Source: Pseudomonadota bacterium (GTDB lineage: Bacteria; Pseudomonadota; Alphaproteobacteria; Acetobacterales; Acetobacteraceae). From it: a DNA stretch of 14,939 bases. A program made the translations under genes and the position numbers. Under the pieces are notes generated by a model. It ran no database searches. It was not told where the DNA came from and saw only the letters and a list, made by a program, of their open reading frames with translations. The stretch lies in the NCBI GenBank assembly GCA_021808055.1, contig JAKBCH010000045.1, positions 1 to 14,939 of the forward strand. The letters run 5' to 3'. Positions 1-7,484 of this stretch are shown in pieces (positions within the stretch are counted from its first letter, which is position 1; each line of letters opens with the position of its first letter).

Positions 1-333
1 CTGGCGGGGCTGTTCCGCATCGCGCGTATCGGGCTGGTCACGCCATTACGGGACGGCATGAACCTCGTTGCCATGGAATATATCGCGGCCCAGGACCCGC
101 TGGACCCCGGCGTGCTGATTCTTTCGCGCTTCGCGGGGGCTGCCACATTGCTGCCCGAAGCGTTGTTGGTGAACCCTTATGATGTTGACCAGATGGCCGA
201 GGCGATTAACACCGCCATGCTGATGACGCTGGAGGAACGCCAAGCGCGGCACGTGGCATTGTTGGAACGGGTTCGCACGCATGATGCCACCGCCTATAGC
301 CGCAGTTTTGTGGCGGTGCTCAGCCAGGGTTAA
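1..333 (+). CDS. otsA: Alpha,alpha-trehalose-phosphate synthase (UDP-forming), C-terminal part
   Basis: The frame is open from the first base, so the gene starts left of the window; only its last 110 codons are here. OtsA (glycosyltransferase family 20) transfers glucose from UDP-glucose to glucose-6-phosphate, making trehalose-6-phosphate, a cytoplasmic step in osmoprotectant synthesis. The visible part carries the signature segment VTPLRDGMNLVAMEYIAAQ, whose Asp and Glu belong to the nucleotide-sugar site in this family, then DPGVLILSRFAGAA, also typical. The tail VRTHDATAYSRSFVAVL resembles the usual OtsA C-terminal helix (paired H/D and W/F residues around the last helix). The stop is TAA at 331-333. 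The chrA-like gene follows on the same strand with a gap of about 40 bases or less, so the two may be cotranscribed. No otsB is seen on this side. Confidence 0.95.
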   Translation: MAGLFRIARIGLVTPLRDGMNLVAMEYIAAQDPLDPGVLILSRFAGAATLLPEALLVNPYDVDQMAEAINTAMLMTLEERQARHVALLERVRTHDATAYSRSFVAVLSQG

Positions 334-375
334 TGTGGAGCATTTTTGTCGCTGGCGTTCCGCGGTGACCGTGAT

Positions 376-1599
376 ATGGGCACGGCCATGCCCAGCGATA
401 CCGCAGCCGCACAGGCAAAGACGCCAGTTTTTGAGGTGTTGCGGATTTTTCTCCGCCTGGGGTTCACTAGCTTTGGTGGCCCGGTGGCGCATATCAGCTA
501 TTTTCGCCGGGAATTTGTGCTCCACCGGAATTGGCTGAGCGAAGAAGCGTTTTCAGACCTTGTGGGGCTGTGCCAGTTTTTACCAGGCCCGGCGAGCAGC
601 CAGATTGGCTTTTCCATAGGGTTGATGCGAGCTGGGTTTGCTGGCGCGCTTGCCGCCTGGGCTGGGTTCACCCTGCCTTCGGCTGTGCTGATGGTGCTGT
701 TTGGCTTTTGGGCGGGAGCGCCCACCGGCTCGGCTGGGCAGGGGCTGCTGCATGGGCTGAAGCTGGTGGCGGTTGCGGTTGTGGCGCAGGCGGTTTGGGG
801 CATGGCACGCAGCTTGTGCCCGGATAAGCCCCGCGCGGGTATTGCCACAGCAGCGGCTCTGATAGTTTTGTTCAGCGGCACGCCTGTTGCGCAAATTGCG
901 GTTATCGCGCTGGGCGCATTGGCGGGGTTGTGGCTCTGCCGCGCCGCGCCCATTGCGGCAGGCAGTCATGTTGCTTTTCCCGTCTCGCGGCGGGTGGGCG
1001 GGCTGGCGCTGGTGGTGTTCTTTTTGTTGCTGTTTGGCGGGCCGATGTTGCACGCTGCCACAGGCAGCGCCGCTCTTGCTCTGTTCGATGCGTTTTACCG
1101 CTCTGGCGCGTTGGTATTCGGCGGCGGCCATGTGGTGCTGCCATTGCTGCGCGGCGCGTTTGTTGCCCCCGGCTGGGTGAGCAATAACAGCTTTCTCGCC
1201 GGGTACGGACTGGCGCAGGCTTTGCCAGGCCCGCTTTTTACCTTCGCGGCATATCTTGGTGCGGTGGCGCGCCCGGCCCCGCATGGTGTGATGGGGGCGG
1301 CGCTGGGGTTGGCGGGAATATTTTTGCCTGGTTTGCTCGTTCTCATCGGTGCACTGCCATTTTGGCATGGTTTGCGCGGACGCCTTTGGGCGCAGGCGGC
1401 GATGCGCGGCGTGAATGCCGCCGTGGTGGGGTTGCTGGGGGCCGCGCTCTACAACCCGGTTTGGATGAGTGCTGTGAAAACGCCTGGCGATTTCGGTATC
1501 GCATTGCTTGGCTTTACACTGCTGATGGTATGGAAGGTGCCGCCGCTGGTGGTGGTGGTGGTGAGTGCTGCTGGTGGAGTAATACTGGCATTACAATAA
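376..1599 (+). CDS. chrA: Chromate transporter, two-domain ChrA family
   Basis: This is a CHR-family inner-membrane protein of about 407 residues, the usual length for the long two-domain form. Characterised members export chromate and lower its cytoplasmic level. Each half carries its copy of the family signature: SFGGPVAH with FLPGP near the N-terminus, and VFGGGHVVLPLL with ALPGP in the second half. Between and after these are long runs of Leu/Ala/Gly/Val typical of membrane helices. The start is uncertain. ATG at 376 has a weak GGTGA seven bases upstream. ATG at 388 would also fit the family. TTG at 346, preceded by GTGGAG, would add ten residues. No chrB regulator or chrR reductase is adjacent, so the substrate is assigned by family only; some CHR proteins may not move chromate. 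Confidence 0.9.
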   Translation: MGTAMPSDTAAAQAKTPVFEVLRIFLRLGFTSFGGPVAHISYFRREFVLHRNWLSEEAFSDLVGLCQFLPGPASSQIGFSIGLMRAGFAGALAAWAGFTLPSAVLMVLFGFWAGAPTGSAGQGLLHGLKLVAVAVVAQAVWGMARSLCPDKPRAGIATAAALIVLFSGTPVAQIAVIALGALAGLWLCRAAPIAAGSHVAFPVSRRVGGLALVVFFLLLFGGPMLHAATGSAALALFDAFYRSGALVFGGGHVVLPLLRGAFVAPGWVSNNSFLAGYGLAQALPGPLFTFAAYLGAVARPAPHGVMGAALGLAGIFLPGLLVLIGALPFWHGLRGRLWAQAAMRGVNAAVVGLLGAALYNPVWMSAVKTPGDFGIALLGFTLLMVWKVPPLVVVVVSAAGGVILALQ

Positions 1600-1693
1600 A
1601 TAGAAATGATGTATTTCTATTGTTTCTATTTTAATCTCATATGGGGTGTTTATCTTGGTGAGCGAACAGGATTTTTGCCGAGGAGATACGCCG

Positions 1694-2392
1694 ATGATTG
1701 AATTGAGACCATTTGCTGAACTGGGCGGTGCGGACCATGGCTGGTTGCAGGCCAGGCACCATTTTTCCTTCGCCAATTACCATAACCCCGCCCGCTTAGG
1801 CTGGGGGCCCTTGCTGGTCTGGAACGACGATACCATCGCCCCTGGCACCGGCTTTCCGCCGCATTCTCATCGGGACATGGAGATTATCACCTATGTCCGC
1901 AAAGGTGCGATTACGCATGAGGACAATCTTGGCAATAAGGGCCGCACCGAGGCTGGAGATGTGCAGATTATGTCTGCCGGGACGGGCATTCGCCATAGCG
2001 AATATAATCTGGAACCCGGCGAGACCCAGATATTTCAGATCTGGATTGCCCCGGAACACCAGGGTGAGGCCCCGCGTTGGGGTGCCAGGCCATTCCCGAA
2101 AGGTGAGCGTGCCGGACAATTCGTGCCGTTGGCCTCGGGATATGGTGAGGATGGTGCGCTGCCATTGCGCACCCCGGCAAGGGTGCTGGGTGCCACGCTG
2201 CGGGCTGGTGAGGCCGTGAGTTATAAGCTTGGCCGGGAGCGGCTGGCGTATTTGGTGCCGGCAGCGGGTGAAGTGAAGATTGACGGCGTGAAGGTGGCGG
2301 CGCGCGATGGTGTTGCGATTAAAGACGTTGAGACGCTGACAATCCATGCCCTGCAGGATAGCGAAATTGTGCTGGTGGATACGGCGTCCTGA
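1694..2392 (+). CDS. Pirin family protein (bicupin; YhhW/quercetinase-like)
   Basis: The product is 232 residues, the common length for bacterial pirins. The N-terminal cupin has the metal-site pattern of the family: His57 and His59 in PPHSHRDME, then His101 and Glu103 in GIRHSEYN. In characterised pirins these bind Fe or another divalent metal, and some members show quercetin 2,3-dioxygenase activity. The true substrate here cannot be read from sequence. The C-terminal cupin is more degenerate (LGRERLAYLVPAAGEVKIDG), as usual. The frame is open further upstream, to 1646, but ATG at 1694 is preceded by a good AGGAGA (1681-1686) at seven-base spacing and begins exactly where family members begin (MIELRPFAEL). 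The AT-rich gap from 1600 to 1680 separates it from chrA and may hold its own promoter. Confidence 0.93.
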   Translation: MIELRPFAELGGADHGWLQARHHFSFANYHNPARLGWGPLLVWNDDTIAPGTGFPPHSHRDMEIITYVRKGAITHEDNLGNKGRTEAGDVQIMSAGTGIRHSEYNLEPGETQIFQIWIAPEHQGEAPRWGARPFPKGERAGQFVPLASGYGEDGALPLRTPARVLGATLRAGEAVSYKLGRERLAYLVPAAGEVKIDGVKVAARDGVAIKDVETLTIHALQDSEIVLVDTAS

Positions 2393-2404
2393 CCGGTATG
2401 CAGG

Positions 2405-2637
2405 TTCTAGAGCAACATCCGACCAAACGGATACATTTGGTTGGATAAAGTTGCTTGCTTAAACAGAGATTTAGAGCAATTTACGTGAACCGGCGTGAAC
2501 GGAAACCGCTCTAGCAGGCGATATGTTCAGGTTGATGCTGCGGCATCGCCCTGAACGCGCTCCAGCTCTTGAATAAGAGAGCGATTCACGGCTTTCAGCC
2601 GCAGCACGTTGGCGCGTCAACCTCAAGCGATCGGGCT
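2405..2637. repeat. Intergenic mosaic of successive inverted repeats
   Basis: No gene is visible here. The stretch is a chain of short inverted repeats. They are: AGCAAC...GTTGCT (2411-2416/2450-2455) enclosing the near-complementary pair ATCCGACCAAA / TTTGGTTGGAT; TAGAGC...GCTCTA (2472-2477/2508-2513) enclosing a tandem CGTGAAC; GTTCAGG...CCTGAAC (2525-2531/2550-2556) with an inner GATGC/GCATC; then CTCTT/AAGAG and CGGCT/AGCCG. The recurring 'tagagc' ends and CGTGAAC blocks resemble interspersed intergenic repeats seen in alphaproteobacterial genomes. Copy number elsewhere in this genome cannot be seen. Confidence 0.45.
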
Positions 2638-2692
2638 CTAAAATCTGAATCCACCTTTAAAGTAGTGAAGGTGAGGGCGATTCAGATTTTAG
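2638..2692. terminator. Long hairpin between convergent pirin and phbB genes
   Basis: A perfect 14-bp inverted repeat, CTAAAATCTGAATC (2638-2651) and GATTCAGATTTTAG (2679-2692), encloses a second stem, CACCTT (2652-2657) with AAGGTG (2668-2673). The right arm contains the stop codon of the acetoacetyl-CoA reductase gene. It lies between two convergent genes, so it could stop transcription from either side. The stem is A/T-rich at its base and there is no long separate U-run outside it, so the terminator role is inferred. It may instead be part of the neighbouring repeat mosaic. Confidence 0.5.
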
Positions 2693-3411
2693 TACATGTG
2701 TTGACCGCCATTGATGGACAGCGTTGAGCCGGTGATGAAATCAGCCTCATCGCCGGTCAGGAACACCACGCCGCGCGCGATGTCTTCTGCCTTGCCTAGC
2801 CGCCCGCGCGGAATTCGGGCGACGATTTTCTCCAGCACATCTGGCGGCACAGCGCGCACCATGTCGGTGTCCACATAACCAGGTGCAATGGCGTTCACGG
2901 TAATGCCGTTACGCGCCCCTTCCTGTGCCAGAGCCTTGGTGAAACCGTGAATGCCGGATTTGGCAGCGGCATAATTCACCTGGCCATATTGCCCGGCCTG
3001 GCCGTTGATGGAGCCGATATTCACAATGCGGCCAAACTTCTTTCCCTTCATACCATCGAAGGTGGCCTTGCAAAGATTGAAGCAGGAGCCAAGATTTGTG
3101 TCGATCACGGCATCCCACATGCCGCGGGTCATTTTACCCAGTACCGCGTCACGGGTGATGCCGGCGTTATTGACCAGAATTTCAACGGGGCCATGGCGGG
3201 TGGCGATGTCGTTTACGGCTGCGACGCATTCTTCAAAATTTCCGGCGTCGAATTTTACCGTTTCGATCCCGGTATCCTGCTGGAACGCCTTCGCGGCTTC
3301 TGTGTTGCCGGCGTAGCTGGCGATAACGAGGCGCCCTGCCTTTTGCAGCGCGATGCTGATGGCGGCCCCGATGCCGCGCGTTCCGCCTGTAACCAGTGCT
3401 ACCCGTGCCAT
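2689..3411 (-). CDS. phbB: Acetoacetyl-CoA reductase (NADPH-dependent SDR)
   Basis: This is a 240-residue short-chain dehydrogenase that reduces acetoacetyl-CoA to (R)-3-hydroxybutyryl-CoA, the second step of polyhydroxybutyrate synthesis in the cytoplasm. Visible motifs are the nucleotide-binding TGGTRGIG (8-15), NNAG (81-84), the catalytic Ser134 in NIGSINGQ, and Tyr147/Lys151 in NYAAAKSG. The end, SINGGQHMY, is characteristic of the PhaB/PhbB group rather than FabG. The frame extends 17 codons upstream, but ATG at 3411 is preceded by a strong AGGAGGA five bases away and matches the family N-terminus. The thiolase (phaA) and synthase (phaC) are not in the window. It lies about 100 bases downstream of emrB on the same strand. 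Confidence 0.95.
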   Translation of the reverse strand: MARVALVTGGTRGIGAAISIALQKAGRLVIASYAGNTEAAKAFQQDTGIETVKFDAGNFEECVAAVNDIATRHGPVEILVNNAGITRDAVLGKMTRGMWDAVIDTNLGSCFNLCKATFDGMKGKKFGRIVNIGSINGQAGQYGQVNYAAAKSGIHGFTKALAQEGARNGITVNAIAPGYVDTDMVRAVPPDVLEKIVARIPRGRLGKAEDIARGVVFLTGDEADFITGSTLSINGGQHMY

Positions 3412-3513
3412 TGGATCCTCCTGCTTTTTTAAAAGCCTAGCGCCAAAAAAAGCTGGATGCAAAGGGCCATCTGCGGGGGCGTTGGGCTTAACCAGAGCTA
3501 ACGGCAGGAGGCG

Positions 3514-5082
3514 TTAATGCCCGCCCGGCGCTGCTTTGCCGGCCACGCGGCGGATGCAAAGCGAGGCAAGCAGGGCGACCAACATGCCCATGGCCAGCAG
3601 CCCAAACGCATCGCCATAGGCGAAATAATTGGCCTGCTGCCTTAGGGTTTTACCGAGAAGAATGATCGCCTGCTGGCGGGCGCTGTCTGCATTGGTTAAC
3701 CCGTGCGTTTGAAAATACTGCTGCAGCGCAGCAATCCGTTCGCGCGTCGCCGGGTTTAGCAGGCTAACATTCTGGTTGATGATAAAAGAATGAAACTTCT
3801 CGCGGTTGGTAACGAAGGTTTCCACCGTGGCGATGCCAACCGCCCCGCCCAGGTTGCGCAGCATGTTGAACAGGGCCGAAGCCGAGCCTGCATCCTCAGG
3901 CGCAATGCCCGCGGTTGCTATCATGGTGATGGGCGGGAACACCAAGGCCTGGCCAACGGCGCGGATGAGGTTGGGGATGAGCAGTTGTGGCCCACTATCG
4001 TTAGGGCCGAGGCTGAGATTCATCATCAGGCTAATAAAGAACAGCATGAAGCCCAGCGAGAGCAGGCGGCGCGGGTCGATCCGCTGCATCAGCCAGGGCA
4101 TGAACGGGATGATGAGAAGCTGTGGCAGGCCGATCCAGGCCATGACCAGGCCGGATTGCCGGGCGCTGTAGCCATGGGCTTCGGCGAGATAAATCGGGAT
4201 GAGATAGACCGCCGCATAGAGCACGAAGCCCAGCATGAAGTTGGAGATTGAGCTGAAACCGAAGTTCCAGCGCCCGAACAGACGCAGGTTGACCAGTGGG
4301 GCTTTGTTGCCTGGCCGGAACTCTTGAAAGAAGAACAGGGCCATGGAAAGGGCGGAAATGATGGTCAGGCGGGTGATGAAGGCTGAGCCGAACCAGTCAT
4401 CCTTATTGCCTTCCTCCAGCACGGTTTGCAGCGTACCGAGCCCGAGCGCCATGGTGAATACGCCCAGCCAATCCCCACGCCAGAGCCGGTCCAGATGCAT
4501 GGGCTCAGGTTTAAGGCCCCAGAGCAGGGCGGGGAGCATTAACGCCCCAGGCACGAGGTTTAGGAAGAAGATATAGCGCCAGCCGTAAGCATCAGTGATC
4601 CAGCCGCCGATGGTGGGGCCGATGGCAGGGGCGAAGGTGGCGGTGAGCGCGAACATTGAAAAGCCCACCGGCCGCGCGCGCGGTGGCAGCAGCAATATCA
4701 CGCAGACCAGCGCCAGGGGAATGAGCACGCCGCCGGTGAAGCCCTGAATGGCGCGCAGCACCACCATTTCCGAGAAAGTGGAAACTAACCCGCAGGCGGC
4801 GGAAAAAAACAGGAACAGGATGGTGTTGGTGATGAGATAACGCCGGAGCGAAAACACGCCCATCAACCAGCCGGAGAGCGGGATGACGATGATCTCTCCA
4901 ATAAGATAGGCGGTGGAGATCCAACCGCCATTATCCAGCCCGGTGCCGATACCACCCTGAATGTCCGGTAAGGAGGTGTTCACCACCTGGATGTTCAGCA
5001 CGGCCATAAAGGCGCCCAGCAGCGCTCCCGCGACGGCGACTTTGTTCTTGAGCGGAATGGCTTCCGCGGACGTGTCGCTCAT
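3514..5082 (-). CDS. emrB: DHA2-family MFS multidrug efflux permease (EmrB/QacA type)
   Basis: This 522-residue membrane protein has about 14 hydrophobic segments, as in the DHA2 drug:H+ antiporters. With an EmrA-type adaptor such proteins expel hydrophobic drugs or uncouplers across the envelope. Visible motifs include the loop GVFSLRRYL after helix 2 (motif A region), the arginine-containing ERAIQG-like segment VVLRAIQGFTGG, and the motif C region APAIGPTIGGWITD followed by GWRYIFFLNLVPG. In helix 1 the usual LD of the D1 motif is LN (Asn30 in VLNIQVVNTSLPDI), an unusual replacement of a generally conserved acidic residue. ATG at 5082 overlaps the emrA stop by four bases (ATGA), so the two are translationally coupled. 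No TolC-type outer-membrane partner is present here. Confidence 0.93.
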   Translation of the reverse strand: MSDTSAEAIPLKNKVAVAGALLGAFMAVLNIQVVNTSLPDIQGGIGTGLDNGGWISTAYLIGEIIVIPLSGWLMGVFSLRRYLITNTILFLFFSAACGLVSTFSEMVVLRAIQGFTGGVLIPLALVCVILLLPPRARPVGFSMFALTATFAPAIGPTIGGWITDAYGWRYIFFLNLVPGALMLPALLWGLKPEPMHLDRLWRGDWLGVFTMALGLGTLQTVLEEGNKDDWFGSAFITRLTIISALSMALFFFQEFRPGNKAPLVNLRLFGRWNFGFSSISNFMLGFVLYAAVYLIPIYLAEAHGYSARQSGLVMAWIGLPQLLIIPFMPWLMQRIDPRRLLSLGFMLFFISLMMNLSLGPNDSGPQLLIPNLIRAVGQALVFPPITMIATAGIAPEDAGSASALFNMLRNLGGAVGIATVETFVTNREKFHSFIINQNVSLLNPATRERIAALQQYFQTHGLTNADSARQQAIILLGKTLRQQANYFAYGDAFGLLAMGMLVALLASLCIRRVAGKAAPGGH

Positions 5083-6134
5083 TTGCCGCGACGCGTATCG
5101 ATATCCGTTTCCACGGACATGCCGGGGCGTAGCTTGCCAATTTGCGCTTTGGTCAGGTCGATCAAAATTTTCACCGGCACGCGCTGGACGATTTTAGTGA
5201 AATTGCCGGTGGCGTTATCCGGCGGCAGCAGCGCAAATTCCTGGCCGGAAGAGGGGTAGATGCTGTCCACATGGCCACGCACCTTCAGGCCAGGAAAGCC
5301 ATCGACACTGATGTTCACGCTTTGGCCGGGGTGGATATGGGTGATCTGGGTTTCTTTGTAATTGGCCAGCACATAAACCTGGGAGAGCGGCACGATGGCC
5401 ATGATCTGCGTGCCAGGTTGCAGGTAATCCCCCACCGCCACGGTTTTGTTGCCGACAATGCCGGCAAACGGCGCGCGAATGGCGGTGTGGGCAAGGTTGA
5501 GTTGCGCCTGGGCAAGCTGTGCCTGGGCGCGGATGGCGGCGGCTTTTGCGCCTTCCAGCCCGGCCTTTAGCACATTTACCTGCCGCTGGGCCGCCTGCAA
5601 ACCAGCCTGGTCCGCCGCCAATCCAGCCTGGGCGGTGAGTAGGTCTGTGTTGGCTTGCTCGGTGTTTTGCACTGTGCTGGCACCCTTGGCGGAAAGGCTG
5701 GCATAACGGCGCTGGTTTTGCTCGGCAAAGCTAAGCCTGGCCTCGTCTGCCTGCACGGCGGCGGCAGCGGCGGCGATTTTGGAGGGTTGCAGGGCAAGCA
5801 GCGCCTGGTCGTTGGCGATCTCGGCTCTGGCGCTAGAGAGCCCGGCTTGGGCCTCGTTTACCGCATTCTGATAGTCACGCGGGTCGATCGTGGCCAGAAG
5901 CTGGCCTTGCTGCACCGGCTGGTTCTCATTGACCGCCACGGCGGTGACGTAGCCGGAAATTTTGGCGGCGGTCAGGCTGGAATCAGCGGCGAGATAGGCG
6001 TCATCCGTGCTGACAAAATACTGCCCCACGAGTAGGTAATTGATGAGCCAGATGCCCAAGGCGAGCACGACCACAATGATACCGGCGCCAACCAGAAGGC
6101 GGCGCCGGCTAGAGGATGTTTGATTGTCCGACAC
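5079..6134 (-). CDS. emrA: HlyD-family periplasmic adaptor of an MFS efflux pump (EmrA type)
   Basis: This 351-residue membrane fusion protein links the EmrB permease to an outer-membrane channel. It has a short cytoplasmic arginine-rich N-terminus (SSSRRRLL), one membrane anchor at about residues 13-36, and then VSTDDAYLAADSS, the family's characteristic first strand. A split biotinyl-lipoyl domain (ISGYVTAVAVNENQPVQQGQ) flanks a long Ala/Gln-rich coiled-coil hairpin at about residues 90-215, followed by the second half (HTAIRAPFAGIVGNKTVAVG) and the beta-barrel region. The start is GTG at 6134; no earlier in-frame start is available and the ribosome site (GTGAG) is weak. It lies about 60 bases behind nusG with no clear terminator between, so read-through from the secE-nusG transcript is possible. 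Confidence 0.93.
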   Translation of the reverse strand: MSDNQTSSSRRRLLVGAGIIVVVLALGIWLINYLLVGQYFVSTDDAYLAADSSLTAAKISGYVTAVAVNENQPVQQGQLLATIDPRDYQNAVNEAQAGLSSARAEIANDQALLALQPSKIAAAAAAVQADEARLSFAEQNQRRYASLSAKGASTVQNTEQANTDLLTAQAGLAADQAGLQAAQRQVNVLKAGLEGAKAAAIRAQAQLAQAQLNLAHTAIRAPFAGIVGNKTVAVGDYLQPGTQIMAIVPLSQVYVLANYKETQITHIHPGQSVNISVDGFPGLKVRGHVDSIYPSSGQEFALLPPDNATGNFTKIVQRVPVKILIDLTKAQIGKLRPGMSVETDIDTRRGK

Positions 6135-6195
6135 GCAAAAATCTCACGAAAATGCCGGAGCTGAAATAAGGGTGCTTTGGCGAATTGCAACCCTG

Positions 6196-6726
6196 TTAGA
6201 GTTTCTCCACCTGCGCATATTCTAGGTCCACCGGCGTGGAACGGCCAAAGATGGAGACGGAGACCTTCACGCGGCCCTTGTCCTCGTCCACTTCCTCCAC
6301 CACGCCGTTGAAGCTGGTGAACGGGCCATCCGCCACACGCACCTGCTCGCCCACCTCGAAAATAACAGCCGGGCGGCGGGTCTCGGTCCCCTCCTGCTGC
6401 TGCTTCATGATGCGCTCAGCCTCGGCATTGGTGATGGGGCTGGGCTTGTTGCGGCTGCCCAAAAACCCGGTGACGCGAGGTATATCCTTCACCAGATGCC
6501 AGGTGTCGTCCGTCATATCCATGTTCAGCAGGATATAGCCGGGAAAGAATTTCCGCTCGGTATTCACTTTCTGGGCGCGGCGCACCTCTGTTACCTCTTC
6601 GGTCGGCACCACGATATCGCCGATATGATCGGCAAGGCCCTTCAGCTCCGCCTGCTCTTTTACCTGCTGGGCGATTTTTTTCTCGAAACCGGAATAAACA
6701 TGCAGAACGTACCAGCGTTTGGCCAT
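6196..6726 (-). CDS. nusG: Transcription termination/antitermination factor NusG
   Basis: The product is 176 residues, the normal NusG length. It binds RNA polymerase, suppresses pausing, and couples transcription to ribosomes or Rho. The NGN domain begins KRWYVLHVYSGFEKK and includes ERKFFPGYILLNM; the KOW domain lies at about residues 123-176 (FEVGEQVRVADGPFTSFNG). The frame runs 36 codons further upstream, but that extension would overlap secE; ATG at 6726 has AAGGAAAA upstream and matches all family N-termini. It is ten bases downstream of secE. Unusually, the next gene is emrA and not rplK. Confidence 0.97.
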   Translation of the reverse strand: MAKRWYVLHVYSGFEKKIAQQVKEQAELKGLADHIGDIVVPTEEVTEVRRAQKVNTERKFFPGYILLNMDMTDDTWHLVKDIPRVTGFLGSRNKPSPITNAEAERIMKQQQEGTETRRPAVIFEVGEQVRVADGPFTSFNGVVEEVDEDKGRVKVSVSIFGRSTPVDLEYAQVEKL

Positions 6727-6736
6727 TGAATTTTCC

Positions 6737-6931
6737 TTAACCCCCGGCACCGAAGATGGCGCGCATGGCGGCACCGATAAGTCCATCCACCGCCAGGAAG
6801 AACAGAGCAGCGGCAACAACCATGGCGAGCACAAGGCCGGTGAGTTGCACTGTTTCCTTGCCCGTGGGCCAGGTGACGCGGGACGCCTCGGTACGAACCT
6901 CGCGCGCGAATTTCAACACGTTGAACGCCAA
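6737..6931 (-). CDS. secE: Preprotein translocase subunit SecE
   Basis: This 64-residue protein has the single-helix form of SecE found in most bacteria outside the enterics. It forms the SecYEG channel in the inner membrane and clamps SecY. The amphipathic N-terminal helix carries the conserved FAREVRTEASRVTWPTGKET, where the VTWP and following basic residue are the family signature. A single membrane span follows at about residues 29-52. It sits directly between tRNA-Trp and nusG, the standard order, and is probably cotranscribed with both. Confidence 0.96.
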   Translation of the reverse strand: MAFNVLKFAREVRTEASRVTWPTGKETVQLTGLVLAMVVAAALFFLAVDGLIGAAMRAIFGAGG

Positions 6932-6973
6932 GACAGTCCAAACTCCAAAAAAACCATGATGCTGGAAAGGGAT

Positions 6974-7049
6974 GGCAGGGGCGGAGGGTCTCGAACTCTC
7001 AACCTCCGGTTTTGGAGACCGGCGCTCTAGCCAATTGAGCTACGCCCCT
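6974..7049 (-). tRNA. tRNA-Trp (CCA)
   Basis: A complete 76-nt cloverleaf on the minus strand with genome-encoded CCA. The acceptor stem AGGGGCG pairs with CGCCCCT, the anticodon stem-loop is CCGGTCTCCAAAACCGG with anticodon CCA, and the T arm contains GTTCGAGAC. It lies just upstream of secE, as in many bacteria. Confidence 0.97.
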
Positions 7050-7096
7050 ATTCCGTACCAGCATGGAAAGCGCCTTCCACACTTTGCAGCGCCGAA

Positions 7097-7102
7097 TGTC
7101 AA
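7097..7102 (-). promoter_or_regulatory. Possible -35 element (TTGACA) before tRNA-Trp
   Basis: On the minus strand a perfect TTGACA lies about 48 bases upstream of tRNA-Trp, which would suit a promoter for the tRNA-Trp/secE/nusG unit. No good -10 is seen 16-18 bases downstream (TGGAAG region), so this is a weak call. Confidence 0.25.
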
Positions 7103-7171
7103 GTGCCGAGACTGGAAACGCGCTTTGTATTTGGTTGCCTCACCCTAAGCAGAGGCAAAGCACACAGAAAT

Positions 7172-7245
7172 TGGAGCGGGTGACGGGAATCGAACCCGCA
7201 CAGCCAGCTTGGAAGGCTGGGACTCTACCATTGAGCTACACCCGC
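7172..7245 (-). tRNA. tRNA-Gly (TCC)
   Basis: A complete 74-nt cloverleaf on the minus strand with encoded CCA. The acceptor GCGGGTG pairs with CACCCGC, the anticodon arm CAGCCTTCCAAGCTG has anticodon TCC, and the T arm contains GGTTCGATTCC. tRNA-Trp lies about 120 bases downstream with no protein gene between. Confidence 0.97.
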
Positions 7246-7256
7246 AGCGCACTCAC

Positions 7257-7285
7257 CGTTAAGCCATATGGGCGGGCTGAGGCAA
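7257..7285 (-). promoter_or_regulatory. Candidate promoter for tRNA-Gly
   Basis: On the minus strand TTGCCT (7285-7280) and TTAACG (7262-7257) are separated by 17 bases, and the latter ends 11 bases before the first base of tRNA-Gly. Position and spacing fit a sigma-70-type promoter, but the boxes match the consensus only partly. Confidence 0.3.
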
Positions 7286-7343
7286 GAGTGAGGGCTGATG
7301 AGGCGCTGCATTGTTTGTTGCTGGTGAGGCGTTTTCACGAAGA

Positions 7344-7361
7344 AGTGGTCTGGAAACCACT
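7344..7361. promoter_or_regulatory. Short palindrome upstream of the Tad-like genes
   Basis: AGTGGT (7344-7349) and ACCACT (7356-7361) form a perfect 6-bp inverted repeat with a six-base gap, immediately before TATAAAAG in the AT-rich leader of the pseudopilin operon. It could be an operator overlapping a promoter, but no regulator or convincing -35 is seen. Confidence 0.2.
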
Positions 7362-7484
7362 ATAAAAGCTAGATTTTTAATTAAATTTTAGATAAGGGGG
7401 TTAATAATGCATATTCGGGTTTCGGTCAGGTGGTCGCCGCGGATTTCTTTTTAGTTCAAGGAGTTTGGGGTGTGACGTTTTTTT

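Noticed and set aside
580..1368. 262-codon open frame on the minus strand opposite chrA
   Set aside because: It is Arg/Gln/His-rich antisense of a high-G+C membrane protein gene, with no ribosome site or recognisable domain; chrA on the plus strand is clear.
1796..2347. 183-codon minus-strand frame opposite the pirin gene
   Set aside because: The plus-strand pirin has a strong ribosome site and conserved metal ligands; the opposite frame shows no motif.
2405..2692. CRISPR array
   Set aside because: The repeats are inverted and different from one another, with no regular spacer units and no cas genes nearby.
3790..4251. 153-codon plus-strand frame inside emrB
   Set aside because: It is the complement of membrane-helix codons of emrB (Glu/Gln/His-rich shadow) without independent support.
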